From Moraxella bovis (lineage in GTDB: Bacteria > Pseudomonadota > Gammaproteobacteria > Pseudomonadales > Moraxellaceae): a stretch of DNA of 13,173 bases. The stretch is taken from NCBI RefSeq assembly GCF_002014975.1, contig NZ_MUXV01000003.1, forward strand, positions 1 through 13,173. Reading direction: 5' to 3'. The translations under genes and the position numbers were made by a program. The notes under the pieces were generated by a model that was given only the letters and a program-made list of their open reading frames with translations, was not told where the DNA came from and searched no databases. This document shows positions 6,555 to 13,173 of this stretch, in pieces. Within the stretch, counting starts at the first letter, position 1; every line of letters starts with the position of its first letter.

Positions 6555-7817
6555 TTATGATTTATTTTTCATCTTTAACATCGCCTGATGACCTTCTTCC
6601 ATTTTTGGTTTGACTTCTGAGATATAAATCCACACAAGGCTCACCCACACCACGCCAAACATAATCATAAATGCCGATGAGCGTACGCCTGTTATATCCA
6701 CCGCCGCCCCAAACATGATGGGTAGGATAAATCCGCCCAAGCCCCCTGCCAGACCAACCACGCCAGAGACTGCCCCCATGTTGTCTTTGTATTCGTCCGA
6801 CAGGTATTTGAACACGGACGCTTTACCGATGGCAAAGGCAATGCCCAATAAGAAAATCAAGATGGTAAAGATAGTAGAATTTAGTCCGATATGAAATGCC
6901 CGCTCACCGTCCACCGTTTGCACCACAAGGCTTGTTTGTGGGTAAGACAAAACAAACAAGAACAAAAATGACGCCCAAAGCACCCACCAAGTTACGGTAT
7001 GGGCTGAGTATTTGTCCGACAGCCACCCACCGAGCGCACGCAAAACGCCCCCTGGTAGACTAAAACACGCCGCCAAAAACGCTGCCGTTTGTAGGCTAAA
7101 TCCATACTCATTGACATAGTATTTGGTCATCCACAAGGCAAGGGCGACATAACCGCCAAAGACAATAGAATAATACTGACTATAACGCCACACATTGGGG
7201 TCTTTTAGTACCGCCAATTGACTGGCGAAACTGGCGTTACTTGCCGAGCGGTGTTCTTTTTTGTCAAACGACATAAACCAAAAGCCGATGGCAGTAATGA
7301 GCATAATGCCTGCATACACCTTTGGTAAAAACTGCCAGCCACCGTAAACAATAATCGCAGGGCCTACCATCTTGGTCAGTGCCGAGCCTGCATTACCTGC
7401 CCCAAACACACCCATGGCAAAGCCTTGACGCTCCGCTTCAAACCATTTGGCAACATAGGCAATCCCCACCGAGAACGACCCGCCTGCCAGCCCTGCAAAC
7501 AGACCCAGTACCAAAAACTGCCAATAAGCATTGGCATAGCTCATCAAAAATATCGGCACCACACACGCTATCATCAGAGCAAAAAACACAATGCGACCAC
7601 CATATTTGTCCGTCATCATACCAAGCGGTAAGCGAACAAGCGAGCCTGTCAAGACAGGCGTGGCGGCGAGTAGTCCAAATTGGGTTTCGGATAAGTCAAG
7701 TGCGTTTTGGATTGGAATGCCAAGCACCGCAAACATCATCCAAATCATAAAGCAGACGGTAAATGCGATGGTTGATGATATCAAGACCAGCAGTTGTTTT
7801 GATTTTTCGGTTGCCAT
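6555..7817 (-). CDS. narK: Nitrate/nitrite transporter, NarK family
   Basis: A 420-residue inner-membrane MFS protein with 12 predicted helices. It belongs to the nitrate/nitrite porter family. The two glycine-rich family signatures are present: GLAGGSFSVGIAYVAKWF at 109-126 and GVVGLAGGLGGFILPIMFG at 352-370. The two substrate-binding arginines of NarK correspond to R62 (SLVRLPLG) and R260 (GGVLRALGG). It brings nitrate in, and exports nitrite by exchange or takes nitrate up with protons, to feed a cytoplasmic nitrate reductase; no nar reductase genes lie in this window. A G-run Shine-Dalgarno sequence just upstream supports the ATG at 7817. Divergent narX and a shared FNR box argue for anaerobic and nitrate control. 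A strong terminator follows. Confidence 0.93.
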   Translation of the reverse strand: MATEKSKQLLVLISSTIAFTVCFMIWMMFAVLGIPIQNALDLSETQFGLLAATPVLTGSLVRLPLGMMTDKYGGRIVFFALMIACVVPIFLMSYANAYWQFLVLGLFAGLAGGSFSVGIAYVAKWFEAERQGFAMGVFGAGNAGSALTKMVGPAIIVYGGWQFLPKVYAGIMLITAIGFWFMSFDKKEHRSASNASFASQLAVLKDPNVWRYSQYYSIVFGGYVALALWMTKYYVNEYGFSLQTAAFLAACFSLPGGVLRALGGWLSDKYSAHTVTWWVLWASFLFLFVLSYPQTSLVVQTVDGERAFHIGLNSTIFTILIFLLGIAFAIGKASVFKYLSDEYKDNMGAVSGVVGLAGGLGGFILPIMFGAAVDITGVRSSAFMIMFGVVWVSLVWIYISEVKPKMEEGHQAMLKMKNKS

Positions 7818-7916
7818 AATCCCCCCTTAATTAAGGTATAATTGGCATGGCTAATGATAAAGTTGTCCTACCTACCATCGCCAAGTTTGTTAAAGAGATG
7901 TTTCAATATTGTTGTT

Positions 7917-7922
7917 ATCATA
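7917..7922 (-). promoter_or_regulatory. -10 element of narK (FNR class II promoter)
   Basis: TATGAT on the minus strand, its near edge 29.5 bp from the centre of the FNR box. The start would be near 7910, giving a leader of about 93 nt. There is no -35 hexamer, as expected when FNR occupies that position. Confidence 0.65.
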
Positions 7923-7944
7923 GTGAAATTTTATTAAAAAATCC

Positions 7945-7958
7945 TTGATTATAATCAA
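7945..7958. promoter_or_regulatory. Perfect FNR box, shared by narK and narX promoters
   Basis: TTGATTATAATCAA is an exact match to the FNR consensus TTGAT-N4-ATCAA and sits in a 16-bp palindrome (7944-7959). Its centre is 7951.5. A class II FNR-dependent promoter has this box at -41.5, and the -10 hexamers on both sides place it there for both genes. A DNR/NnrR-type Crp/Fnr protein would recognise the same sequence. Confidence 0.9.
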
Positions 7959-7980
7959 GTTTTTATTGGCAAAATTTTTA

Positions 7981-7986
7981 TATGAT
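7981..7986 (+). promoter_or_regulatory. -10 element of narX (FNR class II promoter)
   Basis: TATGAT on the plus strand, its near edge 29.5 bp from the centre of the FNR box, the mirror image of the narK element. The start would be near 7993, giving a leader of about 141 nt before the GTG start of narX. Confidence 0.65.
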
Positions 7987-7993
7987 AGCCAAC

Positions 7994-8009
7994 TACTTCT
8001 TTGGTAGTA
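7994..8009. promoter_or_regulatory. Possible NarL 7-2-7 binding site at the narX start
   Basis: TACTTCT (7994-8000) matches the NarL heptamer consensus TACYYMT exactly. After 2 bp, GGTAGTA (8003-8009) is the reverse-oriented partner, with two mismatches. The 7-2-7 spacing is what NarL prefers. Position +2 to +17 would suit repression of narXL by NarL. Short motifs like this arise by chance, so confidence is low. Confidence 0.3.
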
Positions 8010-8082
8010 TGGCTTAATCTGGGTTTATCGCTTATAAAATACCTTTTTTTCAATTACTTATAAAAAGTAGCTGATCAATTTT

Positions 8083-8108
8083 ACTAAAAATCATTCATTA
8101 TTTTTAGT
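8083..8108 (+). other. Hairpin in the narX mRNA leader
   Basis: ACTAAAAAT (8083-8091) and ATTTTTAGT (8100-8108) form a perfect 9-bp stem with an 8-nt loop, ending 12 nt before the narX Shine-Dalgarno sequence. The stem is mostly A-U and so is weak. No continuous U tract follows, so it is not a normal terminator. Confidence 0.4.
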
Positions 8109-8133
8109 CATGAACTTTTTGGGAGTATAGCTC

Positions 8134-10197
8134 GTGCCACTTGCCTTATTAAAACAATTTGCCCATTGGATAAGTCCGACCACAGTCGGGCATTCCATGA
8201 CACGGCGTGCAGGCTTGGCGGTGGCGTTTATTTTTTGTACGATTTTGACCGCTTCCACATACAGTTTTTATCTTGCCAATACCGCCGAAAAGGACGCCCA
8301 AGCGATCAATGACGCAGGTTCCATCCGTATGGCAACCTACCGCATCAATCATGAGTTGGCACTGTCGGCAAACCCAAATTCACCCCACACGCCAAACCCC
8401 ATCTTGGCAGACGACATGACCGCCCGTCTTGACAAACTAAGCCTATACCAAGCCAAGAACAGCAATAAACATGGCGACATTGATAAGGCTCTCACCAAAA
8501 TCCGCCATGATTGGGAACACACCTTACTACCAAATTTAGAACAAAGCGACAGCACGGCATTTTATCAGCATTTTTTGGTATTTTTGGATGATGTCAATCA
8601 TCTGGTGGACGCTATCGGCAAACGCAACGAGTACCGCCAAGAACACCAACAGCACGTCCAAATCATCTCGCTACTACTCATCACCTTTGTAATGTTGGTC
8701 GGCATGTGGGAGCTACACCGCAATGCTTTAGCCCCCCTAAAAAACCTAACTGCCACTGCTCGGCATTTTAGGCAAGGCAAATCGCTTGACATGCAAGCGG
8801 GCAAGATGGACATCAAAGGCTATCAAGAGCTAAACGAGCTGTCGGACGCGTTTTTTGCCATGCTGACGCTCATCAAAAACCACCAAGCCGAGCTTGAAGC
8901 CGAAGTCAAACGCAAAACACACCATCTCACCCAAAGCAACAAGGCTCTATACAGCCTGTACCATTTTGCTGAGAAAATCGCCACCACGCACCATCTCAAC
9001 ACCGAAGAGCTTCATGAACTCATTCAAAATTTCGCCCGCCTACTGCCCAACACGGAGCTGTCGCTGTGCATTCATGGGCAAAATTTTGAAAATAATGTCA
9101 TCATGAGCCTATCGGAGCGTAAACATCATGACTTTTGTACGCCTGACGACTGCGAGTATTGCGACCTAAAAACCGACACGCACACCCGTATCATCCCCAT
9201 CAAAAGCACTGATACCAACTGGGGTGAGCTACTGGTGCGTGAGCCTGTCAGCCCCGTGGCAAAAAACCGCATTGCCCTACTGAACATCAGCGACGATAAT
9301 GGCTTGTCCGAGCAAGACCTGCTTGGCATGCTGGCACAGCTCATCGCCTTGACCTTTATGTCAAACCAACGCCAAAAGCAAGCCGAAGAGCTACTGCTGT
9401 CCGAAGAGCGTAACACCTTTGCCCGTGAATTGCACGACTCCATCGCCCAGACGTTGTCGCACCTAAAAATCCAGTCCGCCATGCTAAAAACCCTAGGCGA
9501 ACAAGAGAAAAAACTGCTTGCCGAAGAGCCAAACTTACAAAACAAAGAAACTTTGCTAAAAATCCATCAAAAACAAGACAAAGTCCGCACCGACCTAAAT
9601 GACGGCACCAGTCACGCCTATGTCCAGCTACGGGACTTATTAAACACCTTCCGCCTAAAAGTGGATGGAGGCGATTTTAATGACGCCTTAAAAATAACGG
9701 TCAAAGAGTTTGAAGCCAAAGGCGGATTTAACATCAACTTTGACAACCAAGTATTAACCCTAAACCTATCTGCGTCCGAGCAGGTGGATTTGTTGCAAAT
9801 CACCCGAGAAGCCCTGTCCAACGTCCACAAGCACGCCCACGCCAAGAACGTTAACATCACGCTCTACCAAGACAGCATCAGTTATGAAGTCATCTTGCGT
9901 ATCAGTGATGATGGCATTGGCATTCGTCAAAGTGACAAAGAAAAACCTGAACACTACGGGCTTAGCACCATGGGCGAGCGGGCGTTGAGTCTAGGTGGTA
10001 CGATTAGCACCGAGCCAACTCGTCCCACAGGCACCGAAGTGTTCGTTCGCTTTTTGCCCCAATTTTTCTTAAAAAAGCTAAAAAGTCCACGCCCCAAACC
10101 TAAGCTCAAAGAATGGACTGCCGAACAAATCAGTGCTGCCACTTATGAGCTTACCCATGAACTCGATGATGAATTTGGTAAAACATCGGAGTCATAA
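8134..10197 (+). CDS. narX: Nitrate/nitrite sensor histidine kinase NarX
   Basis: A 687-residue inner-membrane kinase, longer than E. coli NarX (about 600). Domains: TM1 (about 27-47); a periplasmic sensor with the ligand-binding P-box INDAGSIRMATYR (58-70); TM2 (about 175-193); HAMP; a coiled coil; a central module with the cysteine cluster C335-x4-C340-x2-C343; the HisKA_3 dimerisation helix RELHDSIAQTLS with phospho-acceptor H434; and an ATPase domain with N563 (REALSNVHKHAH), DDGIG (592-596) and GLSTMGERA (609-617). About 50 charged residues follow the ATPase domain, an extension of unknown role. It should bind periplasmic nitrate or nitrite and phosphorylate NarL. The start is GTG at 8134, backed by GGGAG eight bases upstream; the nearby ATG at 8110 meets a stop within seven codons. 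It is followed 94 bp later by narL. Confidence 0.93.
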   Translation: MPLALLKQFAHWISPTTVGHSMTRRAGLAVAFIFCTILTASTYSFYLANTAEKDAQAINDAGSIRMATYRINHELALSANPNSPHTPNPILADDMTARLDKLSLYQAKNSNKHGDIDKALTKIRHDWEHTLLPNLEQSDSTAFYQHFLVFLDDVNHLVDAIGKRNEYRQEHQQHVQIISLLLITFVMLVGMWELHRNALAPLKNLTATARHFRQGKSLDMQAGKMDIKGYQELNELSDAFFAMLTLIKNHQAELEAEVKRKTHHLTQSNKALYSLYHFAEKIATTHHLNTEELHELIQNFARLLPNTELSLCIHGQNFENNVIMSLSERKHHDFCTPDDCEYCDLKTDTHTRIIPIKSTDTNWGELLVREPVSPVAKNRIALLNISDDNGLSEQDLLGMLAQLIALTFMSNQRQKQAEELLLSEERNTFARELHDSIAQTLSHLKIQSAMLKTLGEQEKKLLAEEPNLQNKETLLKIHQKQDKVRTDLNDGTSHAYVQLRDLLNTFRLKVDGGDFNDALKITVKEFEAKGGFNINFDNQVLTLNLSASEQVDLLQITREALSNVHKHAHAKNVNITLYQDSISYEVILRISDDGIGIRQSDKEKPEHYGLSTMGERALSLGGTISTEPTRPTGTEVFVRFLPQFFLKKLKSPRPKPKLKEWTAEQISAATYELTHELDDEFGKTSES

Positions 10198-10291
10198 ATG
10201 GGGTATAATAGGGTATTCTGTCACATTTATTAAACCGATTATTTATTTAACTTAACCGATTTCACCCAACCAACCAGCCAAAGATATTATC

Positions 10292-10951
10292 ATGAGCCAA
10301 AAAATCTATACCGCCACCAGCCCTGCCCGCCTATTAATTGTTGATGACCACCCCATGTTACGGCGTGGTGTGGCGGACTTATTATCCTTAGAGATGGATA
10401 TTGAAGTGGCAGGGGAAGCCAATCATGGCATTGAAGCGTTGAGCTTTTTACAAGATGAGAGCGTGGATTTGATTGTGCTAGACCACAACATGCCCGTGAT
10501 GAACGGACTTGAAACCCTAAAAGCCATCCGAGAACGCCAAATTGACGGCAAAGTGCTACTATTTACCGTCTCTGACAACATCAAAGACGTCCAAGATGCC
10601 CTAGCGTTGGGCGTGGACGGCTATCTATTAAAAGACATGGAGCCTGATGAGATTATTGGCAATATCCGCCGTATCCTGCGTGGCGAGCTTGTCATCAGCC
10701 CTGCCCTTGCCCCTATTTTGGCAGCCGCCATGCGAAAACCTGCCCAACCTGAGAGCAATCTTGACCTAACCGACCGTGAACTCCAAGTGCTGTACATGAT
10801 ACGAGACGGCATGAGTAATAAGATGATAGGCAACAAACTGGGCATTGCCGAATCCACCGTCAAAGTCCACGTCAAGCACATCCCAGCCAAAATCGGTCTG
10901 CGTACTCGTGTCGAAGCGGCGGTATGGGCGGTCGGGCATTTGGATAAATAG
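10292..10951 (+). CDS. narL: Nitrate response regulator NarL
   Basis: A 219-residue two-component regulator. The receiver domain (about 12-130) has the acidic pair D18-D19, phospho-acceptor D64 in IVLDHNMPVMNGLETL and K in GYLLKDMEPDEI, all closely like E. coli NarL. The C-terminal LuxR/NarL helix-turn-helix (about 155-215) has LTDRELQVL, NKMIGNKLGI and ESTVKVHVKH, then RVEAAVW. The DNA-contacting STVKVHVKH stretch is kept. Right after it comes IPAKIGL, where E. coli has MLKKMKL, so P198 is unusual. When phosphorylated by NarX it should bind TACYYMT heptamers and control nitrate respiration genes. It lies 94 bp after narX. A TATAAT hexamer at 10204-10209 and an AACCGATT direct repeat at 10233 and 10254 lie in that gap, so it may have its own promoter besides co-transcription. 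Confidence 0.93.
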   Translation: MSQKIYTATSPARLLIVDDHPMLRRGVADLLSLEMDIEVAGEANHGIEALSFLQDESVDLIVLDHNMPVMNGLETLKAIRERQIDGKVLLFTVSDNIKDVQDALALGVDGYLLKDMEPDEIIGNIRRILRGELVISPALAPILAAAMRKPAQPESNLDLTDRELQVLYMIRDGMSNKMIGNKLGIAESTVKVHVKHIPAKIGLRTRVEAAVWAVGHLDK

Positions 10952-10952
10952 T

Positions 10953-11789
10953 CTACTCGCTCACGAGTGCCAATAACCCTTCGGCGTCCATCAGGCAGTA
11001 TTGCGACTTGCGTTTAGTGATAAGTCCTGCACTGATGAGTTCTTTTAGGGTGCGAGAGAGTGTCTCAGGACGCAGTCCAATCTGCCCTGCCAACTGTTTT
11101 TGGCTAAACGGCAACTCAAACGGTACGCCCACAGGATAATGAGTAAGAAAATAGTAGCTAAGTTTGGATTTGGCTTGAACAAAGGCAAGCAGGTCGCTAC
11201 TGATGAGATGATAGTACATGCGTTTGCTGATGGTATCACAAAACCACATGATGAGATTGCCCAAATCAAAGCTGGCAATGCTCTCAAAATAAGCCTGCAC
11301 TGGCAACGTCGCCACAATGGTCGGCTGTTTGGCGGTGGCGGTCAGCTGATGAATACCCCGCTCTTTGATGAGCAGTTTGGAATGACGTGTGGCGATATTG
11401 GCTTTGCTAGGGATTTTCCCATCCACATCATCCACCTGCCCAACCCGATGAATGCCCGTGCCAAAGTTGGGATAATCATCTGTCTCCAAACCCCACAGCA
11501 CGCTCTCGTTAATCAGCCCCATCTCATGATAGCTGGCAATCAAGCACGCCTGCCCGCTTGGCAGTTCACGATGACACATCACCTGCCCATCTAGCAAAAA
11601 ATACAAATTTTCAACCACACTATGTTGAATGAAAATCAGCTCACCCTTGGCGTATTCATGAATTACCACTTGGCTAAGCAGTTCATCTTTGACCGCCTGC
11701 CCCGTCTCAGATTGGGGCAGCAGAGCGAATAAAGGGTGTGTTTGTAGGATATCAAGGTAGGCTTTTTTGGTGTGTTCGGCAGATTTCAT
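10953..11789 (-). CDS. Crp/Fnr-family transcriptional regulator with an inserted segment in the sensor domain
   Basis: 278 residues, against about 220-250 for most of the family. A cyclic-nucleotide-binding-like beta roll (about 18-170) leads through a long dimerisation helix to a winged helix-turn-helix (226-256): FSQKQLAGQIGLRPETLSRT. ETLSR (242-246) matches the E-x-x-S-R core by which FNR and DNR read TTGAT. There is no N-terminal CxxC-type cluster, so it is not an oxygen-sensing Fe-S FNR; a DNR/NnrR-like NO or redox role is the nearest guess. About 45 polar residues (about 102-148) are inserted after INESVLWGL, where the chain normally goes straight on to TATAKQPTIVATLP. It converges on narL with a single base between the two genes, which suggests a shared job in nitrate or nitric oxide response. 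A TATGAT at 11824-11819 may be its -10. Confidence 0.8.
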   Translation of the reverse strand: MKSAEHTKKAYLDILQTHPLFALLPQSETGQAVKDELLSQVVIHEYAKGELIFIQHSVVENLYFLLDGQVMCHRELPSGQACLIASYHEMGLINESVLWGLETDDYPNFGTGIHRVGQVDDVDGKIPSKANIATRHSKLLIKERGIHQLTATAKQPTIVATLPVQAYFESIASFDLGNLIMWFCDTISKRMYYHLISSDLLAFVQAKSKLSYYFLTHYPVGVPFELPFSQKQLAGQIGLRPETLSRTLKELISAGLITKRKSQYCLMDAEGLLALVSE

Positions 11790-11935
11790 GATGTCAGCTA
11801 TACAAAATAAGTGGCATTATCATACCCTGCCCTGCCTGCCTGCCATATTCTCCAAAAGCACAGACCAAAACCGCAACCTACCCCTTTTGGCTAGTTTTTA
11901 CCTACTGACTTTGGCGGTTATTGGTATGGTAACGC

Positions 11936-11965
11936 TTGATAAATGTGCTATTTTAATAGTATAGT
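11936..11965 (+). promoter_or_regulatory. Sigma70-like promoter of the carbonic anhydrase gene
   Basis: TTGATA (11936-11941), 18-bp spacer, TATAGT (11960-11965). The predicted start is near 11972, giving a short leader that contains GGAG (11977-11980) five bases before the ATG. Confidence 0.65.
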
Positions 11966-11985
11966 TTAATGCATTTGGAGCCATC

Positions 11986-12609
11986 ATGTTATCCGACTTA
12001 TTAGAATCCAACCGTTTTTGGGCAGAGAGTCTCTCCGCTCGTGACCCTGATTATTTTCCCAGTCTTGCCCGTCAGCAGTCGCCGAATTATTTTTGGATTG
12101 GCTGTTCTGACAGTCGTGTCCCTGCCAATGAAGTGGTCGGGCTCATGCCAGGGGAGCTGTTTGTCCATCGCAATGTGGCAAACATGGTCGTTGCCACCGA
12201 CATGAATCTACTGTCCGCCCTACAATACGCCGTGGACATGTTAAAGGTTGAGCATATCATCGTCTGCGGTCATTATGGCTGTGGCGGAGTGCGTGCGGCA
12301 CTGTCGCACCAAGAGTTTGGACTGATTGATAATTGGTTACGCTCATTAAAAGGTATTCATTATCAATATTTGGATAAATTTGACAACCTAAACATCGATG
12401 AGCAAACCGACCTTTTGTGCAAGCTTAATGTCAAACGCCAAGTAACCAACGTCTGCCACACCACCATCGTCCAAAACGCATGGCACAGGGGGCAAAAGCT
12501 GTCCGTACACGGCTGGATTTATGGGTTAAAAGACGGTTTGATTCATGACCTACAGGTAAGTGTGAATGATTTTAGTCAGCTAAAAGACGCTTTTGTGTAT
12601 GAAGTGTAG
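11986..12609 (+). CDS. can: Beta-class carbonic anhydrase
   Basis: A 207-residue cytoplasmic zinc enzyme interconverting CO2 and bicarbonate, which supplies bicarbonate for carboxylases in ordinary air. Zinc ligands are C40, H96 and C99 (IGCSDSRVP and VCGHYGCGG), with the D42-R44 dyad next to the metal. Residues V45, W37, R62 and Y81 match, at an offset of two, the V47, W39, R64 and Y83 that form the allosteric bicarbonate site in the Haemophilus enzyme, so this is probably the pH- and bicarbonate-switched type II form. GGAG five bases upstream and a good promoter support the start. It is divergent from the Crp/Fnr regulator and converges on the probable dnaX gene with an 18-bp gap. No terminator hairpin is visible between them. 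Confidence 0.92.
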   Translation: MLSDLLESNRFWAESLSARDPDYFPSLARQQSPNYFWIGCSDSRVPANEVVGLMPGELFVHRNVANMVVATDMNLLSALQYAVDMLKVEHIIVCGHYGCGGVRAALSHQEFGLIDNWLRSLKGIHYQYLDKFDNLNIDEQTDLLCKLNVKRQVTNVCHTTIVQNAWHRGQKLSVHGWIYGLKDGLIHDLQVSVNDFSQLKDAFVYEV

Positions 12610-12627
12610 CAACCGCCCTGCTCACTT

Positions 12628-13173
12628 CTACTCATTTAACGTCAGTCGCACCGACGTGATGGCATTGTCATCATTGATAAAGTTGCCTCGATACAGGCTT
12701 TGTAAGACAGGGCTGTTTAACAACTGATTGCTGGCGATGGCTAATACCTGCTCATCTCGCTGTTTTTGTTTTTGTACAGGCGTGGCAAGATGAGCAAATT
12801 CGCTTTGGGACAGCAGTGGCATCTCATCACACAAGCGACCATTTGCAAAATCTTGACCAAATTTTTTGGCAAAGCTCTTAAAACTTGAAAAAATCTGCTT
12901 ATTATGCTCAGGCACATACAGCTGACAGTCGCCATCTATCTGCCCCGCCATCATCGCATGACTCACCATCGCCAATTCATCGGCATCGAGCTTATGCTCA
13001 CGGCGTGCCACCGCCACCCAATAATCCCATTTCTCTGGTGTCCACTCGCCTGCCAACGCTACCTGCTGTGGCATGAGTTCATTATTTAACTGCTCTTTGG
13101 TTATCTGTCCTGATGGCTTGATGTCATTGATTGATTGAGAATTATTTACCGCTTTGCCAATTTCTTGATTGCC
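12628..13173 (-). CDS. dnaX: Probable DNA polymerase III subunit tau, C-terminal part (5' end outside the window)
   Basis: The frame is open from the window edge to a TAG at 12628-12630, at least 181 residues. An internal ATG at 13074 is probably not the start, because the coding frame continues upstream without a stop. A low-complexity polar linker (NNSQSINDIKPSGQITKEQL) leads into a folded region: EWTPEKWDYWVAVARRE, a helix, then GDCQLYVPEHNKQIFSSF. The tail is VLQSLYRGNF, INDDNAITSVRL. This resembles the C-terminal domain of tau, which binds the polymerase alpha subunit, with the family ending of the kind V-Q-x-L-x-x-F followed by an acidic stretch and S-I/V-R. The ATPase part that would prove the call lies outside the window. 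Another protein with a similar tail remains possible. Confidence 0.55.
   Translation of the reverse strand, partial: GNQEIGKAVNNSQSINDIKPSGQITKEQLNNELMPQQVALAGEWTPEKWDYWVAVARREHKLDADELAMVSHAMMAGQIDGDCQLYVPEHNKQIFSSFKSFAKKFGQDFANGRLCDEMPLLSQSEFAHLATPVQKQKQRDEQVLAIASNQLLNSPVLQSLYRGNFINDDNAITSVRLTLNE

Larger units (their letters stand above)
7818..8133. promoter_or_regulatory. narK-narX divergent regulatory region
   Basis: 316 bp without a convincing gene. From left to right it holds the narK ribosome binding site next to the perfect palindrome CCTTAATTAAGG (7825-7836), the narK leader, a TATGAT -10 on the minus strand (7922-7917), the FNR box (7945-7958), a TATGAT -10 on the plus strand (7981-7986), a possible NarL site (7994-8009), two copies of CTTATAAAA (8031-8039, 8057-8065), a hairpin (8083-8108) and the narX ribosome binding site GGGAG (8121-8125). 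Confidence 0.8.

Noticed and set aside
7847..7948. 33-residue plus-strand open frame (MANDKVVLPTIAKFV...) between narK and narX
   Set aside because: It crosses the narK promoter and ends inside the FNR box. Its only support is a TATAAT and a distant AAGG; a frame this short is expected by chance in AT-rich DNA.
8072..8080. Possible second FNR half-site (ATCAA) in the narX leader
   Set aside because: Only one half matches and the partner half is absent at the needed spacing.
9126..9545. Long minus-strand open frame inside narX
   Set aside because: Antisense shadow of a well-supported kinase gene; the translation is Ser/Cys-rich and without motifs.
11100..11594. 165-codon open frame on the plus strand
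   Set aside because: It lies wholly antisense to the Crp/Fnr gene, which has clear domain motifs. It has no recognisable family or convincing ribosome binding site.
11826..11843. CTGC short repeats upstream of the Crp/Fnr gene, considered as a phase-variable tract
   Set aside because: Only three perfect tandem units, too few for credible slipped-strand switching.

Overview
The window looks like chromosomal DNA of a gamma-proteobacterium of the Moraxellaceae, most probably Moraxella or a close relative. This is inferred from protein flavour (NarX, NarL, NarK, a BI-1/YccA protein of the short BaxI_1 type, a lipoprotein phospholipase D), moderate GC with AT-rich intergenic regions, and compact, often convergent gene packing. 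No rRNA, tRNA, CRISPR array, phage gene or complete insertion sequence was seen.

Layout. Bases 1-114 hold the tail of a LysR-type regulator that carries an in-frame stop. Next, on the minus strand, come an MHS-type major facilitator transporter (137-1525), a 132-bp MITE-like element (1622-1753), a phospholipase D/cardiolipin synthase-like lipoprotein (1764-3509) and a Bax inhibitor-1/YccA membrane protein (3772-4494). NAD kinase (4735-5715, plus) converges on a glutathione S-transferase (5722-6390, minus); their stop codons lie in the two arms of one inverted repeat. 

The core of the window is a nitrate-response locus. The nitrate/nitrite transporter gene narK (6555-7817, minus) is divergent from narX (8134-10197) and narL (10292-10951), which encode a nitrate-sensing histidine kinase and its response regulator. 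The 316-bp intergenic region carries one perfect FNR box (7945-7958). It is flanked at exactly equal distance on both sides by TATGAT -10 hexamers, so the box sits at about -41.5 for both promoters. Low oxygen could therefore switch on uptake and sensing of nitrate together. A Crp/Fnr-family regulator (10953-11789, minus) converges on narL with a one-base gap. It has an FNR-type recognition helix (ETLSR), lacks the FNR cysteine cluster, and carries an extra segment of about 45 residues in its sensor domain.

The right end has a beta-carbonic anhydrase (11986-12609) with its own sigma70-like promoter, converging on the 3' part of what is probably dnaX (12628 to the edge).

Most of the window is ordinary housekeeping and respiratory content; I do not see a wholly new system. 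The best leads are the symmetric FNR promoter pair, the inserted segment in the Crp/Fnr regulator, the MITE-like element and the structured narX leader.
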